Below, in pieces: positions 37,936 through 46,474 of a DNA stretch of 64,000 nt (within the stretch, counting starts at the first letter, position 1; each line of letters begins with the position of its first letter). A model generated the notes under the pieces. That model had not been told where the DNA came from. It ran no database searches and saw nothing but the letters and a program-made list of their open reading frames with translations. The translations under genes were made by a program, and so were the position numbers. The DNA lies in contig NZ_LMFZ01000001.1 of the NCBI RefSeq assembly GCF_001427305.1, positions 497,261-561,260 of the forward strand, written 5' to 3'. Source of the stretch: Duganella sp. Root1480D1 (GTDB lineage Bacteria > Pseudomonadota > Gammaproteobacteria > Burkholderiales > Burkholderiaceae_D).

Positions 37936-38597
37936 TGGAACCTCATGCCGTTTTTGTCGATGAAAAGGTTGGCCGGATCGCCCTTCAGCACCAGTTGCAG
38001 GTTTTCGCGTGCAGCCTTGCGCATGTTTTCGTACACGGCCGGTGGCTGCGGATGCTGCTGGTGCGATCTGTAGGCAAGCGCCATGAAGGCGCCGATCATG
38101 GCGCTCTGTTCGAAGACATCGCGCACCTTGTCCGCTTCGTTTTTGCCGTTGATGTCCCGCAGTTTGTCCTGTGCGCGAATTTGCCTGGCGACGGCATCGA
38201 AGTCCTCATCCGGGACTTCGGCATTTTTCAGCACCATGTAATTCCCGACCAGGAAAGCGGCCAGGCCGCCCGCCATGTCGCGCGGTGTCCAGCCCATTTT
38301 TTTCTCGACCTGGAGGTAGACGTCCATGCTTTGCACATAGACCTGCTCCATCTCCGCGCGCTTGTCGGCCGGGAAGTGCTGGGCAAGCTTGTGCGCGTTG
38401 GCCCTTACCGCGGGCCTGGACCTGGGCAGGATGGGCGGCGCCTTCCGCGACTGCGTCACCGAAGGAACAGGAATGCGCAAGTCCGGCTGCGGCCAGACCA
38501 CGACGTTATCGTAGCTCATGCCATAACCGCAGCACTGGCTGTGCGCGGCGGGCGTCAGCGCGATGGCCAGCGCGCCCAAGATCAACTTGCACTTCAT
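37932..38597 (-). CDS. Exported hypothetical protein
   Basis: 221 aa from the ATG at 38597, which yields a signal peptide MKCKLILGALAIALTPAAHS. The mature part is helical with Arg/Glu-rich segments (AEMEQVYVQSMDVYLQVEKK, DMAGGLAAFLVGNYMVLKN). A pattern of long helices around a central AAFLVGNYMVL is seen in some proteobacterial exported proteins of unknown function (DUF6683-like); I am not sure. It heads the coupled run down to the HTH gene. Divergent from the hydrolase at 38707. Confidence 0.6.
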   Translation of the reverse strand: MKCKLILGALAIALTPAAHSQCCGYGMSYDNVVVWPQPDLRIPVPSVTQSRKAPPILPRSRPAVRANAHKLAQHFPADKRAEMEQVYVQSMDVYLQVEKKMGWTPRDMAGGLAAFLVGNYMVLKNAEVPDEDFDAVARQIRAQDKLRDINGKNEADKVRDVFEQSAMIGAFMALAYRSHQQHPQPPAVYENMRKAARENLQLVLKGDPANLFIDKNGMRFQ

Positions 38598-38612
38598 CGC
38601 ATCACCTCGACT

Positions 38613-38641
38613 TTGCCCAAAACGTTGCCTGAGAATATACA
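38613..38641 (+). promoter_or_regulatory. Candidate sigma-70 promoter of the exported hydrolase
   Basis: TTGCCC (38613-38618) and TATACA (38636-38641) are 17 bases apart on the plus strand, about 65 bp before the ATG at 38707. Good spacing, moderate boxes. Confidence 0.45.
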
Positions 38642-38706
38642 ATTTTGTGCAACGCGCCAATTGAATCGAGGTGCGTGAAAGTCACTCGGCACAGGAGGTA
38701 TCGCAC

Positions 38707-39477
38707 ATGCGGATTCGCACGCTGGCCTGGTTTGCCCTGGCCCTTACCCTGCATGGCGCCGCCCGGGCGGGCGAAATGCTGCTGGATATTCCGACGCGTC
38801 CCGGCGCCACAGTGCGCGTGCTGGAGATGACTGGCGAGCACGCTGCCAGCCATGTTGTGCTCTACCTTGCAGGCGGTTCGGGCCAGCGCGGATTGCAGGG
38901 CGTCTGGCCTGGCAGCCTGCCGGCCGATCCGGATACCCTGTTCGGCGCGCAGCGCCAGATGGCCAGCCAGGTAGGAGCCATGGTGGCGCTGGACACCGCC
39001 AGCGACAATGAAGTGCTGGACCTGGGCAGCCGCCAGGGCGCCGCGCACCGGCAGGATGTCGCCGCCGTCGTCGATGTCATGCGCAAGCGCCACCCGCAGG
39101 CCCGCATTGTGCTGATGGGCAGCAGCGACGGCGCCTTCTCGGCCGCCTTTGTCGCCAACCGCTTGCCGTTGGTTGATGCCGTGGTGCTGGTCAATGGCAG
39201 TGCCGATGCCTGGGCCGAAGTCCCGCACCTGAAACGCCCCGTGCTTGGCGTGCACCACCGGCGCGATGCCTGCCTGCCCTTCCGCGACAGCTATCCAAAA
39301 GCACGCTTCTTCCCGCTGATTTCAGTCGACAGCGAAGCATTCCCGCAGGTTCGCGCCGGCACGCGCCGCGACTGCAGCCGCGAAAGCGCCCATGGCCTGC
39401 AGGGCCAGCGCTCGCAGGTCTACCAGGCAATCGGCAACTGGCTACTGACCGGCCAGGCCCCGCCGGAACTGCATTAG
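38707..39477 (+). CDS. Exported alpha/beta hydrolase-like protein
   Basis: 256 aa from the ATG at 38707, preceded by AGGAGGT; signal peptide RIRTLAWFALALTLHGAARA. Hydrolase signs: VVLYLAGGSGQRG after the first strand, nucleophile elbow VLMGSSDGAFSAAFV (Ser near residue 140), LVNGSAD and late His in LGVHHRRDACLPF. The chemistry is not identifiable; the usual G-x-S-x-G is GSSDG, which fits. Monocistronic; its end overlaps the convergent hydrolase gene by 4 bp. Confidence 0.7.
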   Translation: MRIRTLAWFALALTLHGAARAGEMLLDIPTRPGATVRVLEMTGEHAASHVVLYLAGGSGQRGLQGVWPGSLPADPDTLFGAQRQMASQVGAMVALDTASDNEVLDLGSRQGAAHRQDVAAVVDVMRKRHPQARIVLMGSSDGAFSAAFVANRLPLVDAVVLVNGSADAWAEVPHLKRPVLGVHHRRDACLPFRDSYPKARFFPLISVDSEAFPQVRAGTRRDCSRESAHGLQGQRSQVYQAIGNWLLTGQAPPELH

Positions 39478-40316
39478 CCTGGTGCCGCGCCCAGCGTATC
39501 GAGGAAGCGCAGCAGCCGGCGCCGGTATTCTTCCGGACTGAAGGCGTATAGATCCTGGTGGATCGCGCCCTCGACCAGCCAAAGGGTTTTCGCCCCGCCC
39601 GCCGCGTCGAACAATTGTCGCGTTTCTTCCGGCGGCGTCTGGCCGTCGCGCGTACCGCCAGCAACCAGTACCGGCACCTGCACCTTGCGAATCTGCTGCA
39701 CGGGGCGAAGCTGCTCGCGCCCGACACCTGTGCGCAGGGGCAGCTGCCAATAAAGCAGCGGTGCAGCAAGGCGGCCCAGCCCACCAAAGCGCATTGCGAG
39801 CCGGTTGGCCACGGCATCTTCTATGGCCGGATAGACCGATTCAAGCACGAATCCATCGGCGGCCACCGGCCCTTTGCCCAGCAGGGACGCGGCACCGCCC
39901 AACGACTGGCCGATGACGGCCACGGTCGCGCAACCTTGTGCGCGCAAATAGGCAACGCCGTTGCGGGCATCGTCCGCTTCGCGATGGCCGAATGTGATCA
40001 TCTCGCCCGGCGTTTCGCCATGCGCCTGCAGGTCGATCGCGAGCGCGCTCCAGCCGGCATCGCGCAGGAACGCGGCGCGCCCCGCCATCGCGCTGCGGTC
40101 ACCGCGAATGCCGTGCATCAGGAGCGCGCAACGCGTCGAACCCGGCGCGCGTAACAGGGAGCCATGCGTGCCGCCAGCCAGCATCGGCTCAAAGCCGAGG
40201 CCCGCCGGCATGGGGACGGGATGATTGACCGGCCTGGAAAGCTGCCAGCCGGCCGCCCAAAGGCCCAGCAGCGCGCCGGCGGCAAACAGGACCGCAAGCG
40301 CCTTGCGCAGCTTCAT
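39474..40316 (-). CDS. Alpha/beta hydrolase, membrane-anchored
   Basis: 280 aa from the ATG at 40316. One N-terminal hydrophobic segment (ALAVLFAAGALLGLWAAGWQL) without cleavage site, so an inner-membrane anchor is likely. LLMHGIRGDRSAMAG is the oxyanion turn, VIGQSLGGAASLLG the nucleophile elbow (Ser), VAGGTRDGQTPPEETRQL the acid loop and EGAIHQDLYAF the histidine. Close to the YfhR/BAAT-like group of small esterases. Coupled to the upstream membrane protein gene by ATGA. Confidence 0.8.
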   Translation of the reverse strand: MKLRKALAVLFAAGALLGLWAAGWQLSRPVNHPVPMPAGLGFEPMLAGGTHGSLLRAPGSTRCALLMHGIRGDRSAMAGRAAFLRDAGWSALAIDLQAHGETPGEMITFGHREADDARNGVAYLRAQGCATVAVIGQSLGGAASLLGKGPVAADGFVLESVYPAIEDAVANRLAMRFGGLGRLAAPLLYWQLPLRTGVGREQLRPVQQIRKVQVPVLVAGGTRDGQTPPEETRQLFDAAGGAKTLWLVEGAIHQDLYAFSPEEYRRRLLRFLDTLGAAPG

Positions 40317-41356
40317 GCCGCGCGGCGTTCGACCAGCCGGCGCACGGGACCGGGCAGCCATTGGCGCAGGCTGGCACCAATCGCCGCCTCGCGGCGCTGC
40401 CAGAACACGCCGGTCGCGATGATCGCGATGCCGATGGCTGTCAGGGCGACCGGGAACAGCAGGCTGTCGCGGAAAACGGTGTACGACAAGTGGCCCAGGT
40501 AGCCAGCCAGGCCAAAGCCGCCGAACACTGCAAACACACGGCGCGACAAGGCTGCACCGATGCCGATCATCAGGAGGTTGATCAGGCAGTAGACCAGCTT
40601 GCCGAACTCGCTGCCGGAATCCATCGAAGACAGTGCGCCCCAGAACGTCAGTACCCCCCAGATATAGAGCCAGAACGCATAGTCCTTGCTGCTGCGGTTG
40701 CGCAAGTCGATCCACAGCGCGACCAGCGTCATGGCGATGCCGAATACCGCCGACATGACCTTGCCTTCATGGGAGAACAAGCTGTAATGGCCGAGCAGCA
40801 TTTCGGTGACGTCCATGCTCATGTACCACAAGGTCACCGCCAACGGCATGACAGTGAACGGCATGCGGTAGCGCCACAACACCGCCGCCCCGGCGGCCAG
40901 CGTGGCCAGTTCCATCAGGATCCAGCGCCAGTCGATGTAGTAGTGGTAGTTGCGGTACGAACTGCCTGCGCCGCCGTCGGCCCACAGGCCAAGCATATGC
41001 TGCAGGCCATAGACCGCCAGCGGCACCAGCACGACCGCAAAGGCGGCAAGCACGCCGGCCGGCAGCAGCAGGCTGCGCGCGCGCAGCCATTCGACCGCGC
41101 CAAGGGCCGCCACCATATAGCAAATGGAAATGAACAGCAGGCCGGTGCCGCCAAAAGATTCCCAGCCCAGCGTCATGAACAGCGACATGGCGCCGATGGC
41201 GATCAGGCCGCCCAGGTAGTAAAGGATGTGCGCCGGCTTGAAGCCGGGCGTATGCTGCTCGCGCGCCACCAGGAACTGCCACAAGCGCCCAGCCTGGCCT
41301 TCATCCAGCAGGCCCTGGCCTGCCGCCTCGTCCAACATTGCGCGTGTCAGTTTCAT
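40313..41356 (-). CDS. Multipass membrane protein (DUF2157-like)
   Basis: 347 aa from the ATG at 41356, preceded by GGGAGA. N-terminal cytoplasmic helix LDEAAGQGLLDEGQAGRLWQ resembles the DUF2157 start, followed by about nine hydrophobic segments (HILYYLGGLIAIGAMSLFMT, AGVLAAFAVVLVPLAVYGL, LVYCLINLLMIGIGAAL and others). A His/Tyr-rich loop (YRNYHYYIDWRWILME) stands between helices. Function unknown. It is the first gene of a pair with the hydrolase (ATGA) and lies 14 bp after the helicase gene on the same strand. Confidence 0.7.
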   Translation of the reverse strand: MKLTRAMLDEAAGQGLLDEGQAGRLWQFLVAREQHTPGFKPAHILYYLGGLIAIGAMSLFMTLGWESFGGTGLLFISICYMVAALGAVEWLRARSLLLPAGVLAAFAVVLVPLAVYGLQHMLGLWADGGAGSSYRNYHYYIDWRWILMELATLAAGAAVLWRYRMPFTVMPLAVTLWYMSMDVTEMLLGHYSLFSHEGKVMSAVFGIAMTLVALWIDLRNRSSKDYAFWLYIWGVLTFWGALSSMDSGSEFGKLVYCLINLLMIGIGAALSRRVFAVFGGFGLAGYLGHLSYTVFRDSLLFPVALTAIGIAIIATGVFWQRREAAIGASLRQWLPGPVRRLVERRAA

Positions 41357-41370
41357 TGCGTCTCCCGGTG

Positions 41371-43386
41371 TTAATGGCCTTTGAAGAATTCGATCACGTC
41401 CGCCGCTTCGCGCGTGCGCTTGAATGGCGGCAGGCTTTGCCAGATACGGCGGCCGTAAGGCTTGGAGATCACGCGCGGGTCGCACAGCATCAGCACACCG
41501 CGGTCGCCCTCGTCGCGAATCAGGCGGCCGGCGCCCTGCTTCAGGTTGATGATCGCTTCCGGCAAGGTGTGGCCCATGAAGCCGTTCAGGCCCTGGCGCT
41601 CCATCACTTCGATACGCGCTGCCAGCACAGGATCGTCCGGCGGTGCGAAAGGCAGCTTGTCGATGATCACCAGCGACAGCGCCTCGCCGCGCACGTCCAC
41701 CCCCTCCCAGAAGCTCTGCGAGCCAATCAGCACACCGTTGCCGGCCTTGCGGAACTGGTCCAGCAACTCGGTACGGCCACGGTCGCCCTGCACGAACAGC
41801 GGGAATTTGAGGCCGCGCTTGTCGAATTCGTCGCGCAGGCGGTCGGCCGCGCGCTTGACGGCGCGCAGTGTGGTGCACAGCAGGAAGGTGCGGCCGCCGG
41901 CCGCTTCGATGACCGGCAGCGCCGCATCCAGCACGGCATCGGTGTAGCCCATCGAGTTCGGGTCCGGCAAGCCTTGCGGCACGTACAGGATGCCCTGTTC
42001 TTCATAGTTGAACGGGCTAGGCCAGTTGCGCGCGACTTCGTTCTCCAGCCCCAGTTGCTTGGCGAAGTGGGTAAAGTCGTTTTTCACCGCCAGCGTGGCG
42101 GAGGTGAAGATCCAGCTGCGCGGCACGCCTTCGCGCTGGCCGTTGAAGATCGGCGCGATCGACAGCGGCGTCTTATGCAATTGCAGCGAGCTTTGGAAGG
42201 CCTCGACCCAGAACACGGCTTCTTCGCCGGCAGCCACCTTGGCTTTCGGGTCGAATTTCCAGGCCTCCAGCTTGGCCGACAGCTCGTTGCCGCGCACGCG
42301 GCATTGTTCGATGGTCTCGGCGCGCTCGGCATTTTTTTCCAGCACGGCCACCATGTCGATCAGTTCGTCCTTGAGCGTCTGCAGCGCCGGGAAGAAATCG
42401 CTGGACGGTGCGATTTGCGGCAGCGACATGCGCACGATGTCCTGCGTGAAGGTCAGGCGCAGGTCGCGCGCGGCTTTCTCCACCGGCGTGACGACCTTGG
42501 CCCATTCGGCGCCGTCGCGCGCGTGGGCCAGGCCCTCGGCCAGCACGTCGCGGCACAATTCCAGGACGTGTGAAGTCGAAACGCTGTCGCCAAAGAACAA
42601 CGTGGCGGTGTCGGGCAACTGGTGCGCCTCGTCGAAGATCACTGTATTCGCCGATGGCAGCAGTTCGGCCACGCCGGTGTCTTTCAGCGCCACGTCGGCA
42701 AAGAACAGGTGGTGGTTGACCACCACCACGTCGGCCTGCTGCGCCTCGCGGCGCGCCTTCATCACGAAGCAGTCCTGGTAGTACTGGCACTCCTGCCCCA
42801 TGCAATTCTCGCGGGTCGACGTCACCAGGTTCCACACCAGGGCATTTTCCGGCACGCGCGCCAGTTCGGCCTTGTCGCCGGTGCTGGTCATCTTCAGGAA
42901 GCGCGAAATCTCGCGCAGGTAGCCGACGTCCTCGCGCGAGGTCATGCGACCGTTCTGCAGCGTGCGTTCCAGGTGGTAGTGGCACAGGTAGTTGGAGCGG
43001 CCCTTCAGCAGCGCGACCGACACCGGCGCCTGCAGCGCAGCGCGGATGGTCGGAATATCGCGCAGGAACAACTGGTCCTGCAGGTTCTTGGTACCGGTGG
43101 AGACGATGGTCTTGCCGCCCCACAGCAGCGCCGGCACCAGGTAGGCGAAGGTCTTGCCGGTGCCGGTGCCCGCTTCGGCGATCAGGGTCTGTTGCTTGGC
43201 GATGGCGTCGGCAATCGCCTTGGCCATCTCGGTCTGCGATTTGCGTGGACGAAAACCGCCCACCGCCGGGCCCAGGGGGCCGCCGGGTCCAAACAGGCGC
43301 TCAATATCGGCGTCGTGCGCCCCCGGAGGAAAAACCGGATCGTTCGGCGCGCCGGGAGCGGCGGTCGGCTGTTGTGGATCTGTCAA
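41371..43386 (-). CDS. DinG/YoaA-type ATP-dependent DNA helicase
   Basis: 671 aa, SF2 helicase of the XPD-like Fe-S group. Walker A AEAGTGTGKT at residues 70-79, DEAH box in VIFDEAHQLPD, and cysteines in NYLCHYH and CMGQECQYYQDCF that bind a 4Fe-4S cluster. Motif VI QGAGRLIRDEGDRG is at the end. It unwinds 5'-3' and is thought to remove blocks at forks and R-loops. The first codon in frame is TTG at 43386, and no Shine-Dalgarno is evident, so the true start is unsure; a start downstream would shorten the poorly conserved N-terminus. Confidence 0.9.
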   Translation of the reverse strand: MTDPQQPTAAPGAPNDPVFPPGAHDADIERLFGPGGPLGPAVGGFRPRKSQTEMAKAIADAIAKQQTLIAEAGTGTGKTFAYLVPALLWGGKTIVSTGTKNLQDQLFLRDIPTIRAALQAPVSVALLKGRSNYLCHYHLERTLQNGRMTSREDVGYLREISRFLKMTSTGDKAELARVPENALVWNLVTSTRENCMGQECQYYQDCFVMKARREAQQADVVVVNHHLFFADVALKDTGVAELLPSANTVIFDEAHQLPDTATLFFGDSVSTSHVLELCRDVLAEGLAHARDGAEWAKVVTPVEKAARDLRLTFTQDIVRMSLPQIAPSSDFFPALQTLKDELIDMVAVLEKNAERAETIEQCRVRGNELSAKLEAWKFDPKAKVAAGEEAVFWVEAFQSSLQLHKTPLSIAPIFNGQREGVPRSWIFTSATLAVKNDFTHFAKQLGLENEVARNWPSPFNYEEQGILYVPQGLPDPNSMGYTDAVLDAALPVIEAAGGRTFLLCTTLRAVKRAADRLRDEFDKRGLKFPLFVQGDRGRTELLDQFRKAGNGVLIGSQSFWEGVDVRGEALSLVIIDKLPFAPPDDPVLAARIEVMERQGLNGFMGHTLPEAIINLKQGAGRLIRDEGDRGVLMLCDPRVISKPYGRRIWQSLPPFKRTREAADVIEFFKGH

Positions 43387-43412
43387 GTTCGTAGAAGAAT
43401 GAATGGCCCTGC

Positions 43413-43613
43413 TCAGGCCGGTACATCGGGCACCAATTGCATTTTCAGCAGGGTGATATAGTCTTTCAATTGCAACTTACGCTTCTTGAGGCGTCGCAAC
43501 TGAAGTTGATCGTGGTGACCATCCAGGGTCAACATTTCAATGACTGCATCCAAGTCGCGGTGTTCGACATCGAGCTCAACGATGCGACGCTGGATTTCTT
43601 CTTTGTTGATCAT
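43413..43613 (-). CDS. YdcH family (DUF465) small protein
   Basis: 66 aa from the ATG at 43613 (MINKEEIQRRIVELDVEHRD). Compact DUF465 helical hairpin: EHRDLDAVIEML, LRRLKKRKLQLKDYITLL. These short proteins form two antiparallel helices; function unknown. The longer frame upstream starts in promoter DNA and is rejected. It lies 26 bp upstream of the helicase gene and is divergent from the PP2C gene. Confidence 0.85.
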   Translation of the reverse strand: MINKEEIQRRIVELDVEHRDLDAVIEMLTLDGHHDQLQLRRLKKRKLQLKDYITLLKMQLVPDVPA

Positions 43614-43746
43614 ATGGAAAGTCTGGACGATTTCGATTAACGTTTGCTTACAGTTTCGTATGGACAACAGGCTATACTTGCAACAAAACTGCATACTGTG
43701 CATAGTTTAACTCAGGTAGTCATTGGAAAGAAGCTGTCAAGTCCCT

Positions 43747-44553
43747 ATGAGCACGTACAAGATCGAGGCGGGAACCGCACAACATATCGGTAGCCGGCCC
43801 CAACAAAATGACCGTGTCGCGCTGTTTACTGCGCAAAAAGCACCCGGCTATGTGCTGGCCGTGCTGGCCGATGGCATCAGCGGCGGCGCCACGGGTGCTG
43901 AACAAGTGCTGCACACGGCCAAGCAATTGTTTGACGAATACCGGGCGTCGGAGACCGTCCACCTGGCGCGGCTGGAAGAATTGCTGCGCGAAATCGCCCA
44001 CGATGTGCACCAGATCCTCGTCATGGACCCGCGCACCGGCGCCAGCGAACCGCAATCGAGCATGGTACTGATGGTGCTGACGCCGGAACGCCAGGCCGTC
44101 TGGGCCGTCGTTGGCGATTCGCGCCTGTATCGTTTTGACAACAAGGAATGCCTGGCCCGCAGCAGCGATGCCGAATATGTCGCCCACCTGATGGAGCAGG
44201 AAAACCTGCCGGAGGACGCGGCGCGCAAGCATCGCCAGGCCAAGTTGCTCAGCAATGCGCTGGGGAACAAGCATCGTGAACCGTATGTCACGTATGGCGT
44301 CCAGGAAGACCTGAAAGCCGGCAACGCATTCCTGCTTTGCTCGGACGGGCTGTGGTCCTACTTTGCGGACGTGGAACTGGCGAGCGCGATCGCCAAGAAA
44401 TCGCCGCGCGAAGCGGCCGAACTGCTGATCAACAAGGCGCGCGAACGTGCGCAGGGCAAGGGCGACAACTGCTCGATGGCGATCATCAAGCTGGTCGCCC
44501 CGCCGAAAGAGAAGGCCAACTACACGGTGCAGAAGCTGCGTAAAGCCGTTTAA
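43747..44553 (+). CDS. PP2C family protein serine/threonine phosphatase
   Basis: 268 aa. PP2C metal residues: LAVLADGISGGATGAEQV (the DG pair), VWAVVGDSRLYRF, LLCSDGLWSYFA (SDG) and GKGDNCSMAIIKL (the late Asp). A Ser/Thr phosphatase of the PPM family, manganese dependent. No kinase gene is adjacent here, although an LRR-kinase lies at 55 kb. A few in-frame codons before 43747 are not used because the conserved MSTYKIEAGTAQHIG starts here. The stop overlaps the convergent coiled-coil gene by 3 bp. Confidence 0.9.
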   Translation: MSTYKIEAGTAQHIGSRPQQNDRVALFTAQKAPGYVLAVLADGISGGATGAEQVLHTAKQLFDEYRASETVHLARLEELLREIAHDVHQILVMDPRTGASEPQSSMVLMVLTPERQAVWAVVGDSRLYRFDNKECLARSSDAEYVAHLMEQENLPEDAARKHRQAKLLSNALGNKHREPYVTYGVQEDLKAGNAFLLCSDGLWSYFADVELASAIAKKSPREAAELLINKARERAQGKGDNCSMAIIKLVAPPKEKANYTVQKLRKAV

Positions 44554-45251
44554 GGCTTTTTCGCGGCTTCGGCCTTGGCGGCGGCTTCGGCTTTCGCAGC
44601 TTCGGCCTTCTGCTCCTCGGCGGCACGGCGCTTCTTCTCATCCTTTTCGGCCACCTTGGCCTTGACTTCCGCCTGCCGCTTTTCCGATTCGACTTTCTTG
44701 CGCTCGAACTCCGCCGCCTTGGCTGCGCGTCTTGGTGCGGCAGCGGTTTCCTGTGCGGCGCGCGCCTTTTCGCGGGCGTCATGCTCCGCCTGGCGCTGCT
44801 GCACCGATACGGCAGCCGGTTTTGGCGCCGGCTTCAGTTCAGGATTCGCCTTTGGCGGCTTCGGATGGGCAGCGTTGTAGGCTGCTTCGGCGGCATCCTT
44901 CCGGGCACGGTCTTCCAGTTCACGGTCGCGCACTTCCACAGAACTGCGGCGCTTGAAATAGTTGGCTTCCACCTCCACCGCGCGCAGTTCGGCCAGTCGC
45001 AGGCGGCGCTGCTCCTTGGCCTTGTCGATGCAGGCATTGACGAAGAACTTGTCGTAGCAAAGCGCTTCGCTGGCGTTGAATTCCGCCTCCACCACTTCGC
45101 GGTCCTTCTTCACTTGCACCAGGCGCGCGTCGGCCTGCTCGATCGAGTGGGTTTCGGGGATGCGCGGCGCGCCAATCGTTGCCGGGCGGCCGATGTCCTG
45201 CGCCAGCACGGCGCTTGGCAGCAGCATGGCCAGCCAGATCCAGTTCTTCAA
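44550..45251 (-). CDS. Exported coiled-coil protein
   Basis: 233 aa using a TTG at 45251, chosen because AAGGAG lies six bases before it and the reading starts with signal peptide LKNWIWLAMLLPSAVLAQDI. The mature protein is nearly all charged helix: ETHSIEQADARLVQVKKDRE, then repeated Ala/Glu/Lys heptads such as AEVKAKVAEKDEKKRRAAEE to the end. Two Cys residues (CYDKFFVNACIDK) near residue 75 may form a disulphide. Probably periplasmic. The gene follows zapE by 13 bp. It has homologues in related bacteria as far as I recall, but no known function. Confidence 0.65.
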   Translation of the reverse strand: MKNWIWLAMLLPSAVLAQDIGRPATIGAPRIPETHSIEQADARLVQVKKDREVVEAEFNASEALCYDKFFVNACIDKAKEQRRLRLAELRAVEVEANYFKRRSSVEVRDRELEDRARKDAAEAAYNAAHPKPPKANPELKPAPKPAAVSVQQRQAEHDAREKARAAQETAAAPRRAAKAAEFERKKVESEKRQAEVKAKVAEKDEKKRRAAEEQKAEAAKAEAAAKAEAAKKP

Positions 45252-45264
45252 ATTTTTCTCCTTG

Positions 45265-46362
45265 TCAGGACAGCTTTTCGGCGGCGCCGCGCTGCTCCTT
45301 TTCCATATACTCGCGCGATTGCATCTCGACGATGCGCGACACTGTGCGGTGGAATTCGTTGGACAGCACACCGGAGGTGTACAGTTCTTCCGGCTCCACT
45401 TCGGCCGACATGATCAGTTTGACCTTCTGGTCATAGAACACGTCGATCAGCCAGGTGAAGCGGCGCGCTTCGGACGATTGTCCGGCCGACATCATCGGAA
45501 TACCGGACAATATCACGGTATGGAAGCGGCTGGCGATTTCCAGGTAATCATTCTGCGAGCGTGGCCCGCCGCACAGCGTGGCGAAGTCGAACCAGATAAT
45601 GGTGCCGGCGCGGCGCAGGGCTTTCAGCTCGCGGCCTTCCACATGGATGCGCGGGTCTTCGTCCGACGTTTCGGCCACGCGCGCGAAAGCTTCGCGCAAC
45701 TGGTGGTCGGTGTTGGCGTTGAGCGGCGTGTAATAGGCATCGACCTGCTCCAGCGCACGGCCGCGGTAATCAACGCCGGCGTCGACGTTCAGCACGTCCA
45801 TCTTTTCCTTCAGCAGGGCGATGGTAGGCAGGATGCGGTCGCGGTGCAGGCCGTCCGGGTACAGCGTGGACGGCTCGTAATTCGAGGTCATGATGAAGGA
45901 CACGCCGTTGTCGTACAGCGCCTTCATCAGGTTGTACAGGATCATGGCGTCGGCCACGTCCGATACGTGGAATTCATCGAAGCAGATCAGGCGGTATTTC
46001 TTGGCAATCCGTTTTGCCACTTCGTCCAGCGGATCCTCCACGCCGCGCAGCTCGTCGAGCTGCATGTGGACATCGCGCATGAATTCGTGGAAGTGCAGGC
46101 GCGTTTTGCGCACCAGCGGAATCACCGAATAGAACGAATCCATCAGGAAGGACTTGCCGCGCCCTACCCCGCCCCACATGTACACTCCCCGCGGAGGCGT
46201 CGGGCGGTTGATCAGGCGTTTGAAGGAATTCGAGCGCTGGGCCTTGTACTCGACCCATTCGTCATAGCACTGCTGCAGACGGTCGACGGCGCGCTGTTGT
46301 GCGGCGTCGGCTTTGAAGTCGCGCTGCGTGAGCGCGTGCTGGTAAAACTCTTGGACGTTCAT
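45265..46362 (-). CDS. zapE: Cell division protein ZapE (AFG1-like ATPase)
   Basis: 365 aa from the ATG at 46362. AFG1 family: Walker A GVYMWGGVGRGKSFLMDSFY, Walker B LICFDEFHVSDVADAM, sensor FIMTSNYEPSTLYPDGLHRD. ZapE is an ATPase that binds FtsZ and destabilises Z-rings under stress or low oxygen. The start is unusual: the compound repeat (copy 2) ends 8 bp upstream, so the usual Shine-Dalgarno position holds only A-rich DNA (AAAAAAATA). In-frame codons continue upstream through the repeat without a stop. Confidence 0.95.
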   Translation of the reverse strand: MNVQEFYQHALTQRDFKADAAQQRAVDRLQQCYDEWVEYKAQRSNSFKRLINRPTPPRGVYMWGGVGRGKSFLMDSFYSVIPLVRKTRLHFHEFMRDVHMQLDELRGVEDPLDEVAKRIAKKYRLICFDEFHVSDVADAMILYNLMKALYDNGVSFIMTSNYEPSTLYPDGLHRDRILPTIALLKEKMDVLNVDAGVDYRGRALEQVDAYYTPLNANTDHQLREAFARVAETSDEDPRIHVEGRELKALRRAGTIIWFDFATLCGGPRSQNDYLEIASRFHTVILSGIPMMSAGQSSEARRFTWLIDVFYDQKVKLIMSAEVEPEELYTSGVLSNEFHRTVSRIVEMQSREYMEKEQRGAAEKLS

Positions 46363-46370
46363 TATTTTTT

Positions 46371-46474
46371 TAAACCGGTAAACCAGTGTCAGACCCACGG
46401 GGTCTGACACTTGGCCTGCGGCTGTCGCGGATCGGTGTCTGACCCTGCGGGTCAGACACCGGGGTACCGGTTTA
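46371..46474 (-). repeat. Compound double-hairpin repeat, copy 2 (lpdA 3' end)
   Basis: On the minus strand it starts with the lpdA stop TAA (46474-46472) and ACCGGTACCCC, followed by the GGTGTCTGACC/GGTCAGACACC hairpin, about 22 bases of spacer, then the AGTGTCAGACC/GGTCTGACACT hairpin, and ends with GGTTTACCGGTTTA. The end lies 8 bp before the zapE ATG. The outer boxes are ACCGGTA and TACCGGT in inverse order. Confidence 0.9.

Noticed and set aside
44550..45251. TolA or colicin-import protein
   Set aside because: The charged Ala/Lys/Glu helix resembles TolA, but there is no N-terminal anchor with the TolQ-type motif or C-terminal TolA domain, and tol genes are absent.
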